Below are positions 1 through 6,174 of a DNA stretch of 22,572 nt, in pieces. The stretch spans positions 1 to 22,572 of IMG/VR virus record IMGVR_UViG_3300012013_001028. One strand, given 5' to 3'. Below the pieces are notes generated by a model. The model saw only the letters and a program-made list of their open reading frames with translations, had not been told where the DNA came from and searched no databases. The position numbers and the translations under genes are program-made. Origin of the DNA: a virus. How positions within the stretch are numbered: the stretch's first letter is position 1; every line of letters starts with the position of its first letter.

Positions 1-59
1 AAGAATTCTGTTGTAATTCTTAACATTTAAATGTCGTTTAGTACTAAAAAACAAAATTT

Positions 60-941
60 ATGATTACTCGTTCAATTCTTGCTGCTAGTGTTGCTGCTGC
101 TTCTCTCGCAGCTCCTGCTATGGCACAAGTCACTAACGTGACTCAACTCAAGGATGTGCAACCTACCGATTGGTCTTATCAGGCGCTTTCCAACCTGATT
201 TCACGTTACGGTTGTGTTGCTGGTTATCCCAATGGCACTTTCCAGCCTGGTCAACCCGCCTCCCGTGCTGAGCTTGCTGCTCTCACTAATGCTTGCCTTG
301 ACCGTATTGGTGAATATCAGAGTGCTGCTGATGCTGCTCTCGCTGCTGCTCTTCGTGCTCAATTCTCCAAGGAAATCGCTGCTACTAACACCCGCGTGAG
401 CGCCCTTGAGGTTGCTGCTGCTCAGAAGGCACAAGGCGTTGGTAACTACCTGGGTGTTGGCGTTCTTCTCAATCAGCAAGGCACTGCTGGTAATGGTTTC
501 AGTGCTCAGCGTACTATCTCTGGTGCTACCGTTCAAGCACGTTATGCTGTGAAGAACTTTACCAACCTGAATGCTGTTTCGGTTCGTCCTTATGCTAGCT
601 TCGTAGGTACTCCTGCTGGTCAACTGGGTTCTGGTGGTGGTGCTCTGGTGTCTTATGACTGGAGCATCTCTCGTGCCAAGTCTGGTGTGAGCCGTGCTAA
701 CGTTTACACTGGCGTTGGTTACCAGATCCCCTTCGTGAACAACACTGCTGCTAACTATCAGTCTGCCGTTGGTAATCGTGGTCAATTCGTGCTTGCCGTT
801 GGCGTTGAAGGTCGTATCACCAACTCACTGGTTGGTTTTGCTGATCTGAAGTTCCCCACCACCAATGCTGCTAATAGCTACGGTGCTACCAACGGAACTT
901 ATTCGCCTGTGTTCACCACTGGACTTGGTTTCAAGTTCTGA
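60..941 (+). CDS. SLH-domain outer-membrane barrel (porin-like) protein
   Basis: This 293-residue protein starts with a Sec-type signal peptide (basic start, alanine-rich core, likely cut after AMA at residues 20-22). One S-layer-homology domain follows (about 28-82; DVQPTDWSYQAL, GYPNGTFQPGQPASRAE). A short Ala-rich helix comes next (about 86-122), then a Gly/Asn/Thr-rich beta region that ends in GLGFKF. A terminal Phe is the usual signal for beta-barrel insertion by BamA. The layout matches cyanobacterial SLH porins such as SomA, but those are roughly 500 residues, so this is a shortened version. C-ending codons are much commoner here than in neighbouring genes, which suggests capture from a host. 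Role is inferred: an outer-membrane or virion surface protein. No clear Shine-Dalgarno site precedes the start. Confidence 0.8.
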   Translation: MITRSILAASVAAASLAAPAMAQVTNVTQLKDVQPTDWSYQALSNLISRYGCVAGYPNGTFQPGQPASRAELAALTNACLDRIGEYQSAADAALAAALRAQFSKEIAATNTRVSALEVAAAQKAQGVGNYLGVGVLLNQQGTAGNGFSAQRTISGATVQARYAVKNFTNLNAVSVRPYASFVGTPAGQLGSGGGALVSYDWSISRAKSGVSRANVYTGVGYQIPFVNNTAANYQSAVGNRGQFVLAVGVEGRITNSLVGFADLKFPTTNAANSYGATNGTYSPVFTTGLGFKF

Positions 942-963
942 TACACTACTCATAAGTTGAGTG

Positions 964-991
964 AAACCACCCCTTTCTGGGGTGGTTTTTT
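964..991 (+). terminator. Rho-independent terminator after the SLH gene
   Basis: A 10-bp perfect stem (AAACCACCCC / GGGGTGGTTT) with a TTTCT loop is followed by a T run. It lies just after the SLH gene and before the next promoter. Confidence 0.9.
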
Positions 992-1012
992 ATGAATTGA
1001 AAACACAGGGAC

Positions 1013-1041
1013 TTGACACCTCTTTATTTTTTCTATATAAT
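1013..1041 (+). promoter_or_regulatory. Sigma70-type (early) promoter for the hli operon
   Basis: TTGACA (1013-1018) and TATAAT (1036-1041) are separated by exactly 17 bp and stand 28 bp before the first start codon. Both hexamers are consensus, so host RNA polymerase should use it early in infection. The start TTGACACCTCT is shared with the promoter at 10523. Confidence 0.88.
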
Positions 1042-1068
1042 TGTGTAACAATTCGTAATAAAACGAAA

Positions 1069-1278
1069 ATGACCGTAACAACTAATGAACGTGGTCAGCA
1101 AAATATGTTTGCGAAAGAACCACAAATGTACATCTCCCAATCCGATGCAGAGCGTTATGCACTTCAAACACATGCTGAACGTGCCGAACTTGCAAATTCA
1201 CGCTGGGCAATGGTCGGCATTATTGCTGGTGCTATTTCTTATGCTCTCACTGGCAAACTCTTCTTCGGAATCTTCTGA
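1069..1278 (+). CDS. hli: High-light-inducible protein (Hli), 69 aa
   Basis: The C-terminal half carries the single chlorophyll a/b-binding-type helix of Hli proteins: AERAELANSRWAMVG followed by a hydrophobic stretch IIAGAISYALTG and FFGIF. Glu, Asn and Arg of the ExxNxRxAMxG motif are visible. Family knowledge: Hlis bind chlorophyll and carotenoid in thylakoids and protect photosystems; cyanophages commonly carry them. The ATG at 1069 was chosen because it follows the promoter at 1013-1041; a longer in-frame reading from 961 would start inside the terminator. An internal ATG at 1108 is a possible alternative. The stop overlaps the next start (TGATG). Confidence 0.88.
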   Translation: MTVTTNERGQQNMFAKEPQMYISQSDAERYALQTHAERAELANSRWAMVGIIAGAISYALTGKLFFGIF

Positions 1279-1364
1279 TGACTGAACTTATTTGGATAGT
1301 AACCACTGTTGCTTTTTTTGTGACTTTGGGTTATGCTGTGGAGAAACTTGCTGAAACTTATTGA
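1278..1364 (+). CDS. 28-aa single-pass membrane peptide
   Basis: ATG at 1278 overlaps the hli stop by one base. The product MTELIWIVTTVAFFVTLGYA plus VEKLAETY has one hydrophobic helix and a charged C-terminus. It is coupled on both sides by TGATG junctions, so translation is likely. Its size and topology are like small photosystem or cytochrome b6f subunits, but I do not recognise it as any of them. Its place between two hli genes makes a thylakoid role a reasonable guess only. Confidence 0.6.
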   Translation: MTELIWIVTTVAFFVTLGYAVEKLAETY

Positions 1365-1561
1365 TGCTTGGAAATCTTGAACCTGAAGAATCTGTGATGT
1401 CTAGAGGTGGTTGGTTGGGAAAACTCTCAATTGCTATCCAAGAACTTCAAGAATCTGGTGCTTGGGATATAGATGATGAACTTAAAGTTTGTATCGCAGG
1501 CACTTTACCTAAAGATAAATTTATTGTAATTCAAAATACTACTAAGAGGACACAAAAATGA
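1364..1561 (+). CDS. Hypothetical protein, 65 aa, in the hli operon
   Basis: The ATG at 1364 overlaps the previous stop (TGATG), and the stop at 1559-1561 overlaps the next start (ATGA). The product is soluble, begins MLGNLEPEESVMSRGGWLGK, has an amphipathic segment KLSIAIQELQESGAWDIDDELKV, and ends in a basic tail (KRTQK). No domain is recognised. Tight coupling in a photoprotection operon suggests a related job, but nothing in the sequence shows it. Confidence 0.65.
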   Translation: MLGNLEPEESVMSRGGWLGKLSIAIQELQESGAWDIDDELKVCIAGTLPKDKFIVIQNTTKRTQK

Positions 1562-1677
1562 AATTCGGATGGACTGAACAAAACGAAAAACTAAATGGAA
1601 GACTGGCAATGTTAGGATTTGTTATTGCAGTTGGCACTTATCTCACAACTGGTCAGGTAGTGCCAGGAATCTGGTGA
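1558..1677 (+). CDS. hli: High-light-inducible protein (Hli), 39 aa
   Basis: This short reading frame encodes EKLNGRLAMLGFVIAVGTY and TTGQVVPGIW, a near-ideal Hli helix with the ExxNGRxAMxG pigment-binding motif (Glu10, Asn13, Arg15 in MKFGWTEQNEKLNGRLAM). The N-terminus is only about nine residues, typical of the short phage form. The ATGA overlap with the previous gene makes it the last gene of the operon, and a terminator follows at once. It is distinct from the longer Hli at 1069, so this operon has two Hli forms. Confidence 0.92.
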   Translation: MKFGWTEQNEKLNGRLAMLGFVIAVGTYLTTGQVVPGIW

Positions 1678-1681
1678 AATA

Positions 1682-1708
1682 AGAGGAGGGATAAACCCCT
1701 CCTTTTTT
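1682..1708 (+). terminator. Rho-independent terminator of the hli operon
   Basis: The stem AGGAGGG / CCCTCCT surrounds a six-base loop and is followed by a six-T tract, just after the hli stop. Confidence 0.88.
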
Positions 1709-1716
1709 CATAAATA
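1709..1716 (+). promoter_or_regulatory. T4-like late promoter for the peptidase/lysozyme pair
   Basis: CATAAATA, the cyanophage form of the T4 late box, is 24 bp before the start at 1740 and immediately follows the terminator. It would be read by the gp55/gp33 clamp-dependent system. Confidence 0.75.
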
Positions 1717-1739
1717 TAACGCAGAGTTGCTACAAATAT

Positions 1740-2441
1740 ATGTTAGTAGATCTTCATAACTTTTTTAAACATTACGATGAAAAGAATCCAAAGCACGTTG
1801 CTGCTGTAGAAAAACTTGAAAAAGACTTGTTTCTAAAATCTCAAGACTTGATTCAAGATGAATCTGAATGGGTAAAAATTTTTAGATCAAAACCAGAAGC
1901 ACCAAAATCAAATATCTTAACCGTTCCATTTTATCCACAAACAGATAACTACAGAGATGCTAATCGCACCTGTAACTCATCTGCTTGTGCTATGTGTTTA
2001 GAATACTTTAAACCTGGCACACTTAAAGGAGCAAAAGGTGATGATGCTTATGTCCAAAAAGTATTTGCAATTGGCGATACGACAGATCACGTCGTTCAAA
2101 CCCGTGTTCTGGCATCTTATGGAATTAAGTCACATTTTAGTTATAGTTTATCTTTTAATGACCTTGACCGTGAGCTTGCTGCTGGCAGACCCGTGGTTAT
2201 TGGCATTCTCCACCGTGGTCCTTTATCTGCTCCTACTGGTGGCCACATGGTTCCCGTGATTGGCAAAACTCCTGGTGGAGATTATGTGGTTAACGATCCT
2301 TATGGGTCATTAAACGATGGATATACAAGTGCCGTAACCAATGGTAAAGGTGCTGTGTATAAGAGATCTGATCTTTCTCGTAGATGGTGTCCTAAAGGAA
2401 ATGATGGATGGGGAAGAGTTTTTGATGCAAAAAAGTCATGA
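1740..2441 (+). CDS. C39-like (papain-fold) peptidase
   Basis: This 233-residue protein has an N-terminal helical part (1-55) and a peptidase C39-like domain (about 58-230). The domain start VPFYPQTDNY and the motif RTCNSSACAMCLEYF give a likely catalytic Cys78. GGHMVPVIG supplies His169 and VNDPYG supplies Asp186, completing a Cys-His-Asp triad. Family members cut peptides or amide bonds, including cell-wall cross-links. There is no signal peptide. The gene follows a late promoter and its stop overlaps the lysozyme start (ATGA), so a role in peptidoglycan attack is likely but inferred. Confidence 0.8.
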   Translation: MLVDLHNFFKHYDEKNPKHVAAVEKLEKDLFLKSQDLIQDESEWVKIFRSKPEAPKSNILTVPFYPQTDNYRDANRTCNSSACAMCLEYFKPGTLKGAKGDDAYVQKVFAIGDTTDHVVQTRVLASYGIKSHFSYSLSFNDLDRELAAGRPVVIGILHRGPLSAPTGGHMVPVIGKTPGGDYVVNDPYGSLNDGYTSAVTNGKGAVYKRSDLSRRWCPKGNDGWGRVFDAKKS

Positions 2442-2902
2442 AAATTCCAACATCAGGAATTAAATTAATTAGAGAATTTGAGGGGTGTCATTTAAAGGCA
2501 TATCCAGATCCTCTGACTGGCGGACTTCCAATCACAATTGGTTGGGGAAGTACAAGAGACTTTGATTATACTCCATTTAAAAGAGATAGATCTATCACTC
2601 AAGAATATGCAGATCGTCTTTTAGAGCACGATGTATTGAATCGTTTCCTTCCTAAACTTTCCAAAATTCCTTATTGGAATGAAATGAATGATAATCAAAA
2701 GGGAGCATTACTTTCTTTTGCATATAATCTTGGTTCTGATTTTTATAATGCTCCCGGTTTTAATACAATTACTAGAAAATTAAAAGAAAAAGATTGGAAA
2801 GGAATTCCTGCGACTCTTGAAATGTATCGTAACCCTGGCAGTAAAGTTGAAGCAGGATTGCTTAGAAGAAGAAAAGCAGAAGGAAAACTTTGGAATTCCT
2901 AG
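2438..2902 (+). CDS. Phage lysozyme (GH24 endolysin)
   Basis: This 154-residue protein matches the T4/P21-type lysozyme family. REFEGCHLKAYPDP gives the catalytic Glu15 and Asp24, and ITIGWGST gives Thr33, in the same order as Glu11/Asp20/Thr26 of T4 lysozyme. Later motifs NQKGALLSFAYNLGS and GLLRRRKAEGKLW are also typical. It hydrolyses the MurNAc-GlcNAc bond of peptidoglycan. Length is normal and there is no export signal, so a holin would be needed. The start overlaps the peptidase stop by four bases. The end overlaps a convergent minus-strand gene by four bases. Confidence 0.93.
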   Translation: MKIPTSGIKLIREFEGCHLKAYPDPLTGGLPITIGWGSTRDFDYTPFKRDRSITQEYADRLLEHDVLNRFLPKLSKIPYWNEMNDNQKGALLSFAYNLGSDFYNAPGFNTITRKLKEKDWKGIPATLEMYRNPGSKVEAGLLRRRKAEGKLWNS

Positions 2903-3138
2903 TCTTCTACTTTAGTTCTCAAAGCAATCACTGTAGTTAAGATTGCAAGTAAAGTTTCATATCCTCTTCTCTCAGATTCTTTGCAATCTAAGGGTGGAGG
3001 ATTTTTTAGTGTTCCTAGTGCATTTGCCGCATTAATTGAACCAGGGAGCATAAAGTTGCAGGCAATGAAATTAAGACCAACAAATCCAACTGCTGATACA
3101 CAAACTATAAAAATAAGTTTGTTTAGATTGAGTTTCAT
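2899..3138 (-). CDS. Small membrane or lipoprotein-like protein, 79 aa
   Basis: A basic N-terminus (MKLNLNK) precedes a hydrophobic stretch (about 8-26) ending in NFIAC, a weak lipobox-like site at Cys27. A PPPL segment follows, then a second moderately hydrophobic stretch YETLLAILTTVIALRT. It is translated after the 63-aa gene with an ATGA overlap and is convergent with the lysozyme gene. Holin-, spanin- or lipoprotein-like roles are all possible from the location beside an endolysin; none is proved. Confidence 0.65.
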   Translation of the reverse strand: MKLNLNKLIFIVCVSAVGFVGLNFIACNFMLPGSINAANALGTLKNPPPLDCKESERRGYETLLAILTTVIALRTKVED

Positions 3139-3326
3139 CTTCCTTCCTGTTTATGAATCCAGATTTTCAGATCTTTTACATACTTTCTTAATACTTCTGC
3201 TTGTGATAAGTGCCACTCATCTCCCGTTTTAGTGTAATTTTTAATGTGCTCGTCAACTGCATCAAGGCATTTTTTGATGACGGGATTCCAAGGTTCCCGA
3301 ATTGGAGTATTCCATTCCCGTGGCAT
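3135..3326 (-). CDS. Conserved hypothetical protein, 63 aa
   Basis: A small, charged, probably helical protein rich in Trp and His (VIKKCLDAVDEHIKNYTKTG, then EVLRKYVKDLKIWIHKQEGR). No domain is recognised. It is the first gene of a two-gene minus-strand unit; its stop overlaps the start of the 79-aa membrane protein. A minus-strand ATAAATA box lies about 21 bp upstream, so it is probably a late gene. Confidence 0.7.
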   Translation of the reverse strand: MPREWNTPIREPWNPVIKKCLDAVDEHIKNYTKTGDEWHLSQAEVLRKYVKDLKIWIHKQEGR

Positions 3327-3346
3327 TTTGGGAAAGCAATTTTAAA

Positions 3347-3353
3347 TATTTAT
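3347..3353 (-). promoter_or_regulatory. Minus-strand late promoter for the 63/79-aa genes
   Basis: The plus strand reads TATTTAT, giving ATAAATA on the minus strand about 20 bp before the start codon at 3326. Position and spacing match other late boxes here. Confidence 0.6.
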
Positions 3354-3375
3354 TGAAATTAAGTCGTTTTACCTA

Positions 3376-3409
3376 TTGACAGGATTTCCTGACAATGTTA
3401 TGATAAATA
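3376..3409 (+). promoter_or_regulatory. Overlapping sigma70 and late promoters (leader copy A)
   Basis: TTGACA (3376-3381), a 17-bp spacer and TATGAT (3399-3404) form a sigma70 promoter. The -10 box runs directly into ATAAATA (3403-3409), a T4-like late box. The same arrangement occurs before psbA at 4753-4786 with the same spacing, so the gene downstream could be read both early and late. Confidence 0.8.
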
Positions 3410-3410
3410 C

Positions 3411-3536
3411 ATCAACAAGTTAAGGAATGTAACAAATCCTTAATGTTGTCCTCTACCTAACCGAGACCTATGGGGAGGTTAAACACAGTCTCTCATATCC
3501 CGCCTGAGGGTGGTGTAGGAATACTGTACTTGTTCA
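3411..3536 (+). promoter_or_regulatory. Structured RNA leader, copy A (psbA-leader-like)
   Basis: Three stems are visible. Stem I: 3413-3417 with 3444-3448 plus 3420-3426 with 3437-3443. Stem II: 3450-3457 with 3472-3478, holding ACCGAGAC (3460-3467) in its loop. GTCTC (3488-3492) can pair with GAGAC (3463-3467) as a pseudoknot. Stem III: 3498-3504 with 3512-3520, with GAGGGT in the loop. The conserved end GGAATACTGTA follows. The psbA leader at 4788-4900 has the same plan with compensatory base changes. The leader lies before a fibre-like gene. Confidence 0.75.
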
Positions 3537-3537
3537 G

Positions 3538-3545
3538 CATAAATA
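3538..3545 (+). promoter_or_regulatory. Late promoter before the fibre-like gene
   Basis: CATAAATA stands 23 bp before the start at 3568, downstream of the structured leader. A transcript from here would lack the leader. Confidence 0.65.
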
Positions 3546-3567
3546 AGATATAAATGAAATTTATAAA

Positions 3568-4734
3568 ATGTCTCTATCCACTAATACTGTTTATAGACTT
3601 TTTGTAGAAAAACTTGGTGGTGCTAATCCAACTACCTTTGTGGGGGATGAAGGTGAAGTATTTTATAATCCAAATGATGGTGTTCTAAAAATATCAGATG
3701 GTTCTACTCCAACTGGAATAGTTATGAACCCATTAATGCCAGTTGGTTTTTTTACACCACCAGACAATCACTGGTATGTAAATCCAAATAGAACTGATAC
3801 ATACACTTCAACTGGTTCTGTTGCCGCTCCTTATAAAACTGTTGGTGCAGCATTAAGTGCAATTCAAAATGCTCTACAAACTGGAATTGTATCTTTTACT
3901 GATAATGGAGATAGTATTGCAAATCCACAATTTATTATTCTTCAAAGTTCTACAACAGAGAATATAGGACTTACAACAGGACACATTTATATTCAAGGAG
4001 ATACTGCAAGTGGTTCTCAAATGCCCATATGGATTTATGGAACAGTCACCATCAATCCAACAGTAGGAAGTTTATATCAAAACCGATTTGGTATTTCTAA
4101 TCTTGGTATTGTAAATACTGGAAGTAATCCTGGTATTGGGACAACACACTCATTAATAGTTACTGGTTCAGCACCTCTTCGTTGTTATCTAAATGATTGT
4201 AATATCATTGCAGGTTCTACAGGAAACCAGGCAATTTTTATGGATAATAGTGGAACTGGAACTCAATTATATGCAGAAGTTCAACAATTATCCAGAGCAG
4301 GTACATCAGGAACTGATTATGTTGTAAAAGTCAGTAAAGGATATGCATTTTTTAGTAACTGCTCAACTGGTGGTTCAACTGCTACATTTAATGTAAGTGG
4401 AACAGGAACTCTACAAATCCAGTATAGTAAGATTGAAAGTGCTGGAGAAGCATGTGTAAAAGTTGATGGTGGAACTGCCATAGTTACTAGCACATCTCTA
4501 ACAAATACTGTAGGACATGGAGTATCAATGACTGCTGCTGGAACAGTTCTAATATCAATAAACAATTACTTTGATATACTTACATCTCCTGCTAGTAACA
4601 GAGCTATTGCTGGCGTCTCTGGAGTTACTGTTCTTCATTCCAATACAGTAGTTGCTTTTGGAAAAAATGCAAAGTATAGCACTGCAATTGGTGCTGGATA
4701 TATTGGATTAGTAACTGCATTAACTGCAACATAA
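3568..4734 (+). CDS. Beta-helix tail fibre/spike-like structural protein
   Basis: This 388-residue protein has a short N-terminal phage-fibre type module (about 20-55; GDEGEVFYNPNDGVLKISDG), like those that precede receptor-binding parts in many fibres. A long Thr/Ser/Gly/Asn-rich region of short beta repeats follows, with the look of a right-handed parallel beta-helix (for example the turns around residues 165-345). There is no signal peptide and no enzyme motif. It probably forms part of a tail fibre or another surface appendage. It has sigma70 and late promoters and an unusual structured leader upstream. The function is inferred from fold type only. Confidence 0.65.
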   Translation: MSLSTNTVYRLFVEKLGGANPTTFVGDEGEVFYNPNDGVLKISDGSTPTGIVMNPLMPVGFFTPPDNHWYVNPNRTDTYTSTGSVAAPYKTVGAALSAIQNALQTGIVSFTDNGDSIANPQFIILQSSTTENIGLTTGHIYIQGDTASGSQMPIWIYGTVTINPTVGSLYQNRFGISNLGIVNTGSNPGIGTTHSLIVTGSAPLRCYLNDCNIIAGSTGNQAIFMDNSGTGTQLYAEVQQLSRAGTSGTDYVVKVSKGYAFFSNCSTGGSTATFNVSGTGTLQIQYSKIESAGEACVKVDGGTAIVTSTSLTNTVGHGVSMTAAGTVLISINNYFDILTSPASNRAIAGVSGVTVLHSNTVVAFGKNAKYSTAIGAGYIGLVTALTAT

Positions 4735-4752
4735 TCTATTTGAGGAAGGGGG

Positions 4753-4786
4753 TTGACAGCAGGTTCTGATGGTGTTATGATAAATA
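4753..4786 (+). promoter_or_regulatory. Overlapping sigma70 and late promoters of psbA (copy B)
   Basis: TTGACA (4753-4758), a 17-bp spacer, TATGAT (4776-4781) and an overlapping ATAAATA late box (4780-4786). TATGATAAATACATCA is identical to copy A at 3399-3414, while the spacer differs. This allows psbA transcription both early and late. Confidence 0.82.
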
Positions 4787-4787
4787 C

Positions 4788-4900
4788 ATCAGCAAGTCAG
4801 GAAATCCTAACATTGCTAAGGTGCTTACCGAGACTTTGCACCATAAATACGTCTCTCATACCCACAATGGAGGGTGTTGTGGGAATACTGTAACTGTTCA
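4788..4900 (+). promoter_or_regulatory. Structured RNA leader of psbA, copy B (possible PhotoRC type)
   Basis: Same plan as the leader at 3411. Stem I is 4791-4795 with 4813-4817, plus an inner AGG/CCT. Stem II is GGTGC (4820-4824) with GCACC (4838-4842), looping out ACCGAGAC. GAGAC (4830-4834) can pair with GTCTC (4851-4855) as a pseudoknot. Stem III is CCCACAA (4861-4867) with TTGTGGG (4877-4883) around a GAGGGT loop. GGAATACTGTA follows. PhotoRC-I and PhotoRC-II are known RNA motifs found before psbA in cyanobacteria and marine phages; whether this belongs to them needs a covariance-model search. Confidence 0.75.
4842..4849 (+). promoter_or_regulatory. Second possible late promoter inside the psbA leader
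   Basis: CATAAATAC directly follows stem II of the leader and is absent from copy A. A transcript from here would keep only stem III. Confidence 0.45.
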
Positions 4901-4934
4901 ATTCCCCTTGAACTCATACTTACCCCTTTAACAA

Positions 4935-6017
4935 ATGACTGCTACAATTGCTACACGCCAATCAGGCGAAAATCTCTGGGAACGTTACCTTAGTTGGGTA
5001 ACAAGTACAAATAATCGTTTATACGTCGGACATTTTGGAACCATTATGATTCCAACATTGCTTGCTGCAACTGTATGTTTCATCGTTGCCTTCATTGCCG
5101 CACCTCCGGTGGACATTGATGGTATTCGTGAACCTGTTGCTGGTTCACTTATGTATGGCAACAACATCATCTCAGGTGCTGTTGTTCCTTCAAGCAACGC
5201 AATCGGACTGCACTTCTACCCCATTTGGGAAGCAGCAAGTCTTGATGAATGGCTCTATAACGGTGGACCCTATCAGTTGGTTGTTTTCCACTTCCTTATT
5301 GGCATCTTCTGCTATATGGGTCGTGAATGGGAACTTTCCTATCGTCTTGGTATGCGTCCATGGATTATGGTTGCCTATAGTGCTCCTGTTGCAGCTGCCA
5401 CCGCAGTATTTCTTGTCTATCCTTTTGGTCAAGGTTCTTTTTCTGATGGTATGCCTTTGGGTATTTCTGGAACCTTTAACTATATGTTTGTGTTCCAGGC
5501 TGAGCACAACATCCTGATGCACCCCTTCCATATGCTTGGAGTTGCTGGTGTATTTGGTGGTTCTCTATTCAGTGCTATGCATGGATCTCTGGTCACTAGC
5601 TCACTCGTTCGTGAAACAACGGAAACTGAATCGCAAAACTATGGATACAAGTTTGGACAAGAAGAAGAAACTTATAACATATGTGCAGCTCATGGATATT
5701 TTGGTCGTCTCATCTTCCAATATGCTTCGTTTAACAATTCTCGTAGTCTGCATTTCTTCCTTGCTGCTTGGCCCGTCGTGGGTATTTGGTTTGCCGCTCT
5801 TGGTGTATCTACTATGGCGTTCAATTTGAATGGTTTCAACTTTAATCAATCCCTGATTGATAGTCAGAATCGTGTAATTCCTACTTGGGCAGACATCCTA
5901 AATCGTGCTGGTCTTGGTATGGAAGTTATGCATGAACGAAACGCCCATAATTTCCCGTTGGATCTAGCATCAGTTGAAGCAACGCCAGTTGCCTTGACTG
6001 CTCCAACCATCGGTTGA
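4935..6017 (+). CDS. psbA: Photosystem II reaction-centre protein D1
   Basis: This 360-residue protein is full-length D1 with no intron. One extra N-terminal residue shifts numbering by one. TyrZ is Tyr162; His199 ligates P680; Asp171, Glu190, His333, Glu334, His338 and Asp343 match the Mn-cluster ligands; His216 and His273 match the non-haem iron ligands. The mature C-terminus would be Ala345 (LDLA), with a 15-residue extension removed by CtpA. Glu131 corresponds to residue 130, where Glu marks the high-light (D1:2-like) form. It would replace photodamaged host D1 during infection. The leader and dual promoters upstream suggest strong expression, and a terminator follows. Confidence 0.98.
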   Translation: MTATIATRQSGENLWERYLSWVTSTNNRLYVGHFGTIMIPTLLAATVCFIVAFIAAPPVDIDGIREPVAGSLMYGNNIISGAVVPSSNAIGLHFYPIWEAASLDEWLYNGGPYQLVVFHFLIGIFCYMGREWELSYRLGMRPWIMVAYSAPVAAATAVFLVYPFGQGSFSDGMPLGISGTFNYMFVFQAEHNILMHPFHMLGVAGVFGGSLFSAMHGSLVTSSLVRETTETESQNYGYKFGQEEETYNICAAHGYFGRLIFQYASFNNSRSLHFFLAAWPVVGIWFAALGVSTMAFNLNGFNFNQSLIDSQNRVIPTWADILNRAGLGMEVMHERNAHNFPLDLASVEATPVALTAPTIG

Positions 6018-6032
6018 TATAAAACTCAAAAA

Positions 6033-6039
6033 ATAAATA
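6033..6039 (+). promoter_or_regulatory. ATAAATA box between psbA and its terminator
   Basis: An exact late-box match stands only a few bases before the psbA terminator, so a transcript would start in or near the hairpin. It may serve the small genes from 6068 onward or be chance. Confidence 0.35.
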
Positions 6040-6040
6040 G

Positions 6041-6067
6041 AGGAGTTCCACAAGAACTCCTTTTTTT
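6041..6067 (+). terminator. Rho-independent terminator after psbA
   Basis: The stem GGAGTTC / GAACTCC with a CACAA loop is followed by a seven-to-eight T tract. Confidence 0.9.
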
Positions 6068-6133
6068 ATGCTCCTCATCCTCCTCCTCTTCCAGATCTTC
6101 GGAGTGTTCCTCTTTCTAATGTCCCTATTATGA
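6068..6133 (+). CDS. 21-aa very hydrophobic peptide
   Basis: The frame MLLILLLFQIFGVFLFLMSLL starts right after the psbA terminator T tract. Its stop overlaps the next start (ATGA at 6130-6133), the same coupling seen through this gene cluster. It would be a single membrane helix almost without charge. No family is recognised. It could be a real small membrane protein or a leader for the coupled genes. There is no clear ribosome-binding site, so confidence is limited. Confidence 0.4.
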   Translation: MLLILLLFQIFGVFLFLMSLL

Positions 6134-6170
6134 TATCCTCAGACACTCCCTATAAACTCGCAGATATTAT
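6130..6170 (+). repeat. 41-bp direct repeat, left copy, flanking the HNH gene
   Basis: 39 of 41 bases are identical to 6623-6663 (one C/T and one T/A difference). It contains the first 13 codons of the downstream 41-aa gene. The two copies bracket the endonuclease gene exactly. Confidence 0.92.
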
Positions 6171-6174
6171 ATGA
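6130..6174 (+). pseudogene. Truncated start (14 aa) of the gene interrupted by the HNH gene
   Basis: The frame MISSDTPYKLADII stops at TGA, where the HNH start codon overlaps it (ATGA). The downstream 41-aa gene begins MISSDTPYKLAEII, so this is the old 5' end cut off by the insertion. It may still act as a translated leader, since it is coupled to the 21-aa peptide before it and to the HNH gene after it. Confidence 0.75.

Noticed and set aside
1-59. Inverted repeat AAGAATT / AATTCTT before the SLH gene
   Set aside because: Seven AT-rich pairs with no T tract; too weak to call a terminator or operator at the window edge.
201-785. 194-aa open frame on the minus strand, antisense to the SLH gene
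   Set aside because: Ser/Thr-rich translation of the complement of GCT-rich codons; no start signal; the plus-strand protein has clear domains.
961-1068. N-terminal extension of the first Hli from GTG at 961
   Set aside because: It would run through a terminator and upstream of the only promoter.
5190-5531. Minus-strand frame across psbA, a candidate antisense product
   Set aside because: Frame is a by-product of D1 codon use. An antisense RNA to psbA is known in one cyanophage, but no promoter for one was evident here.
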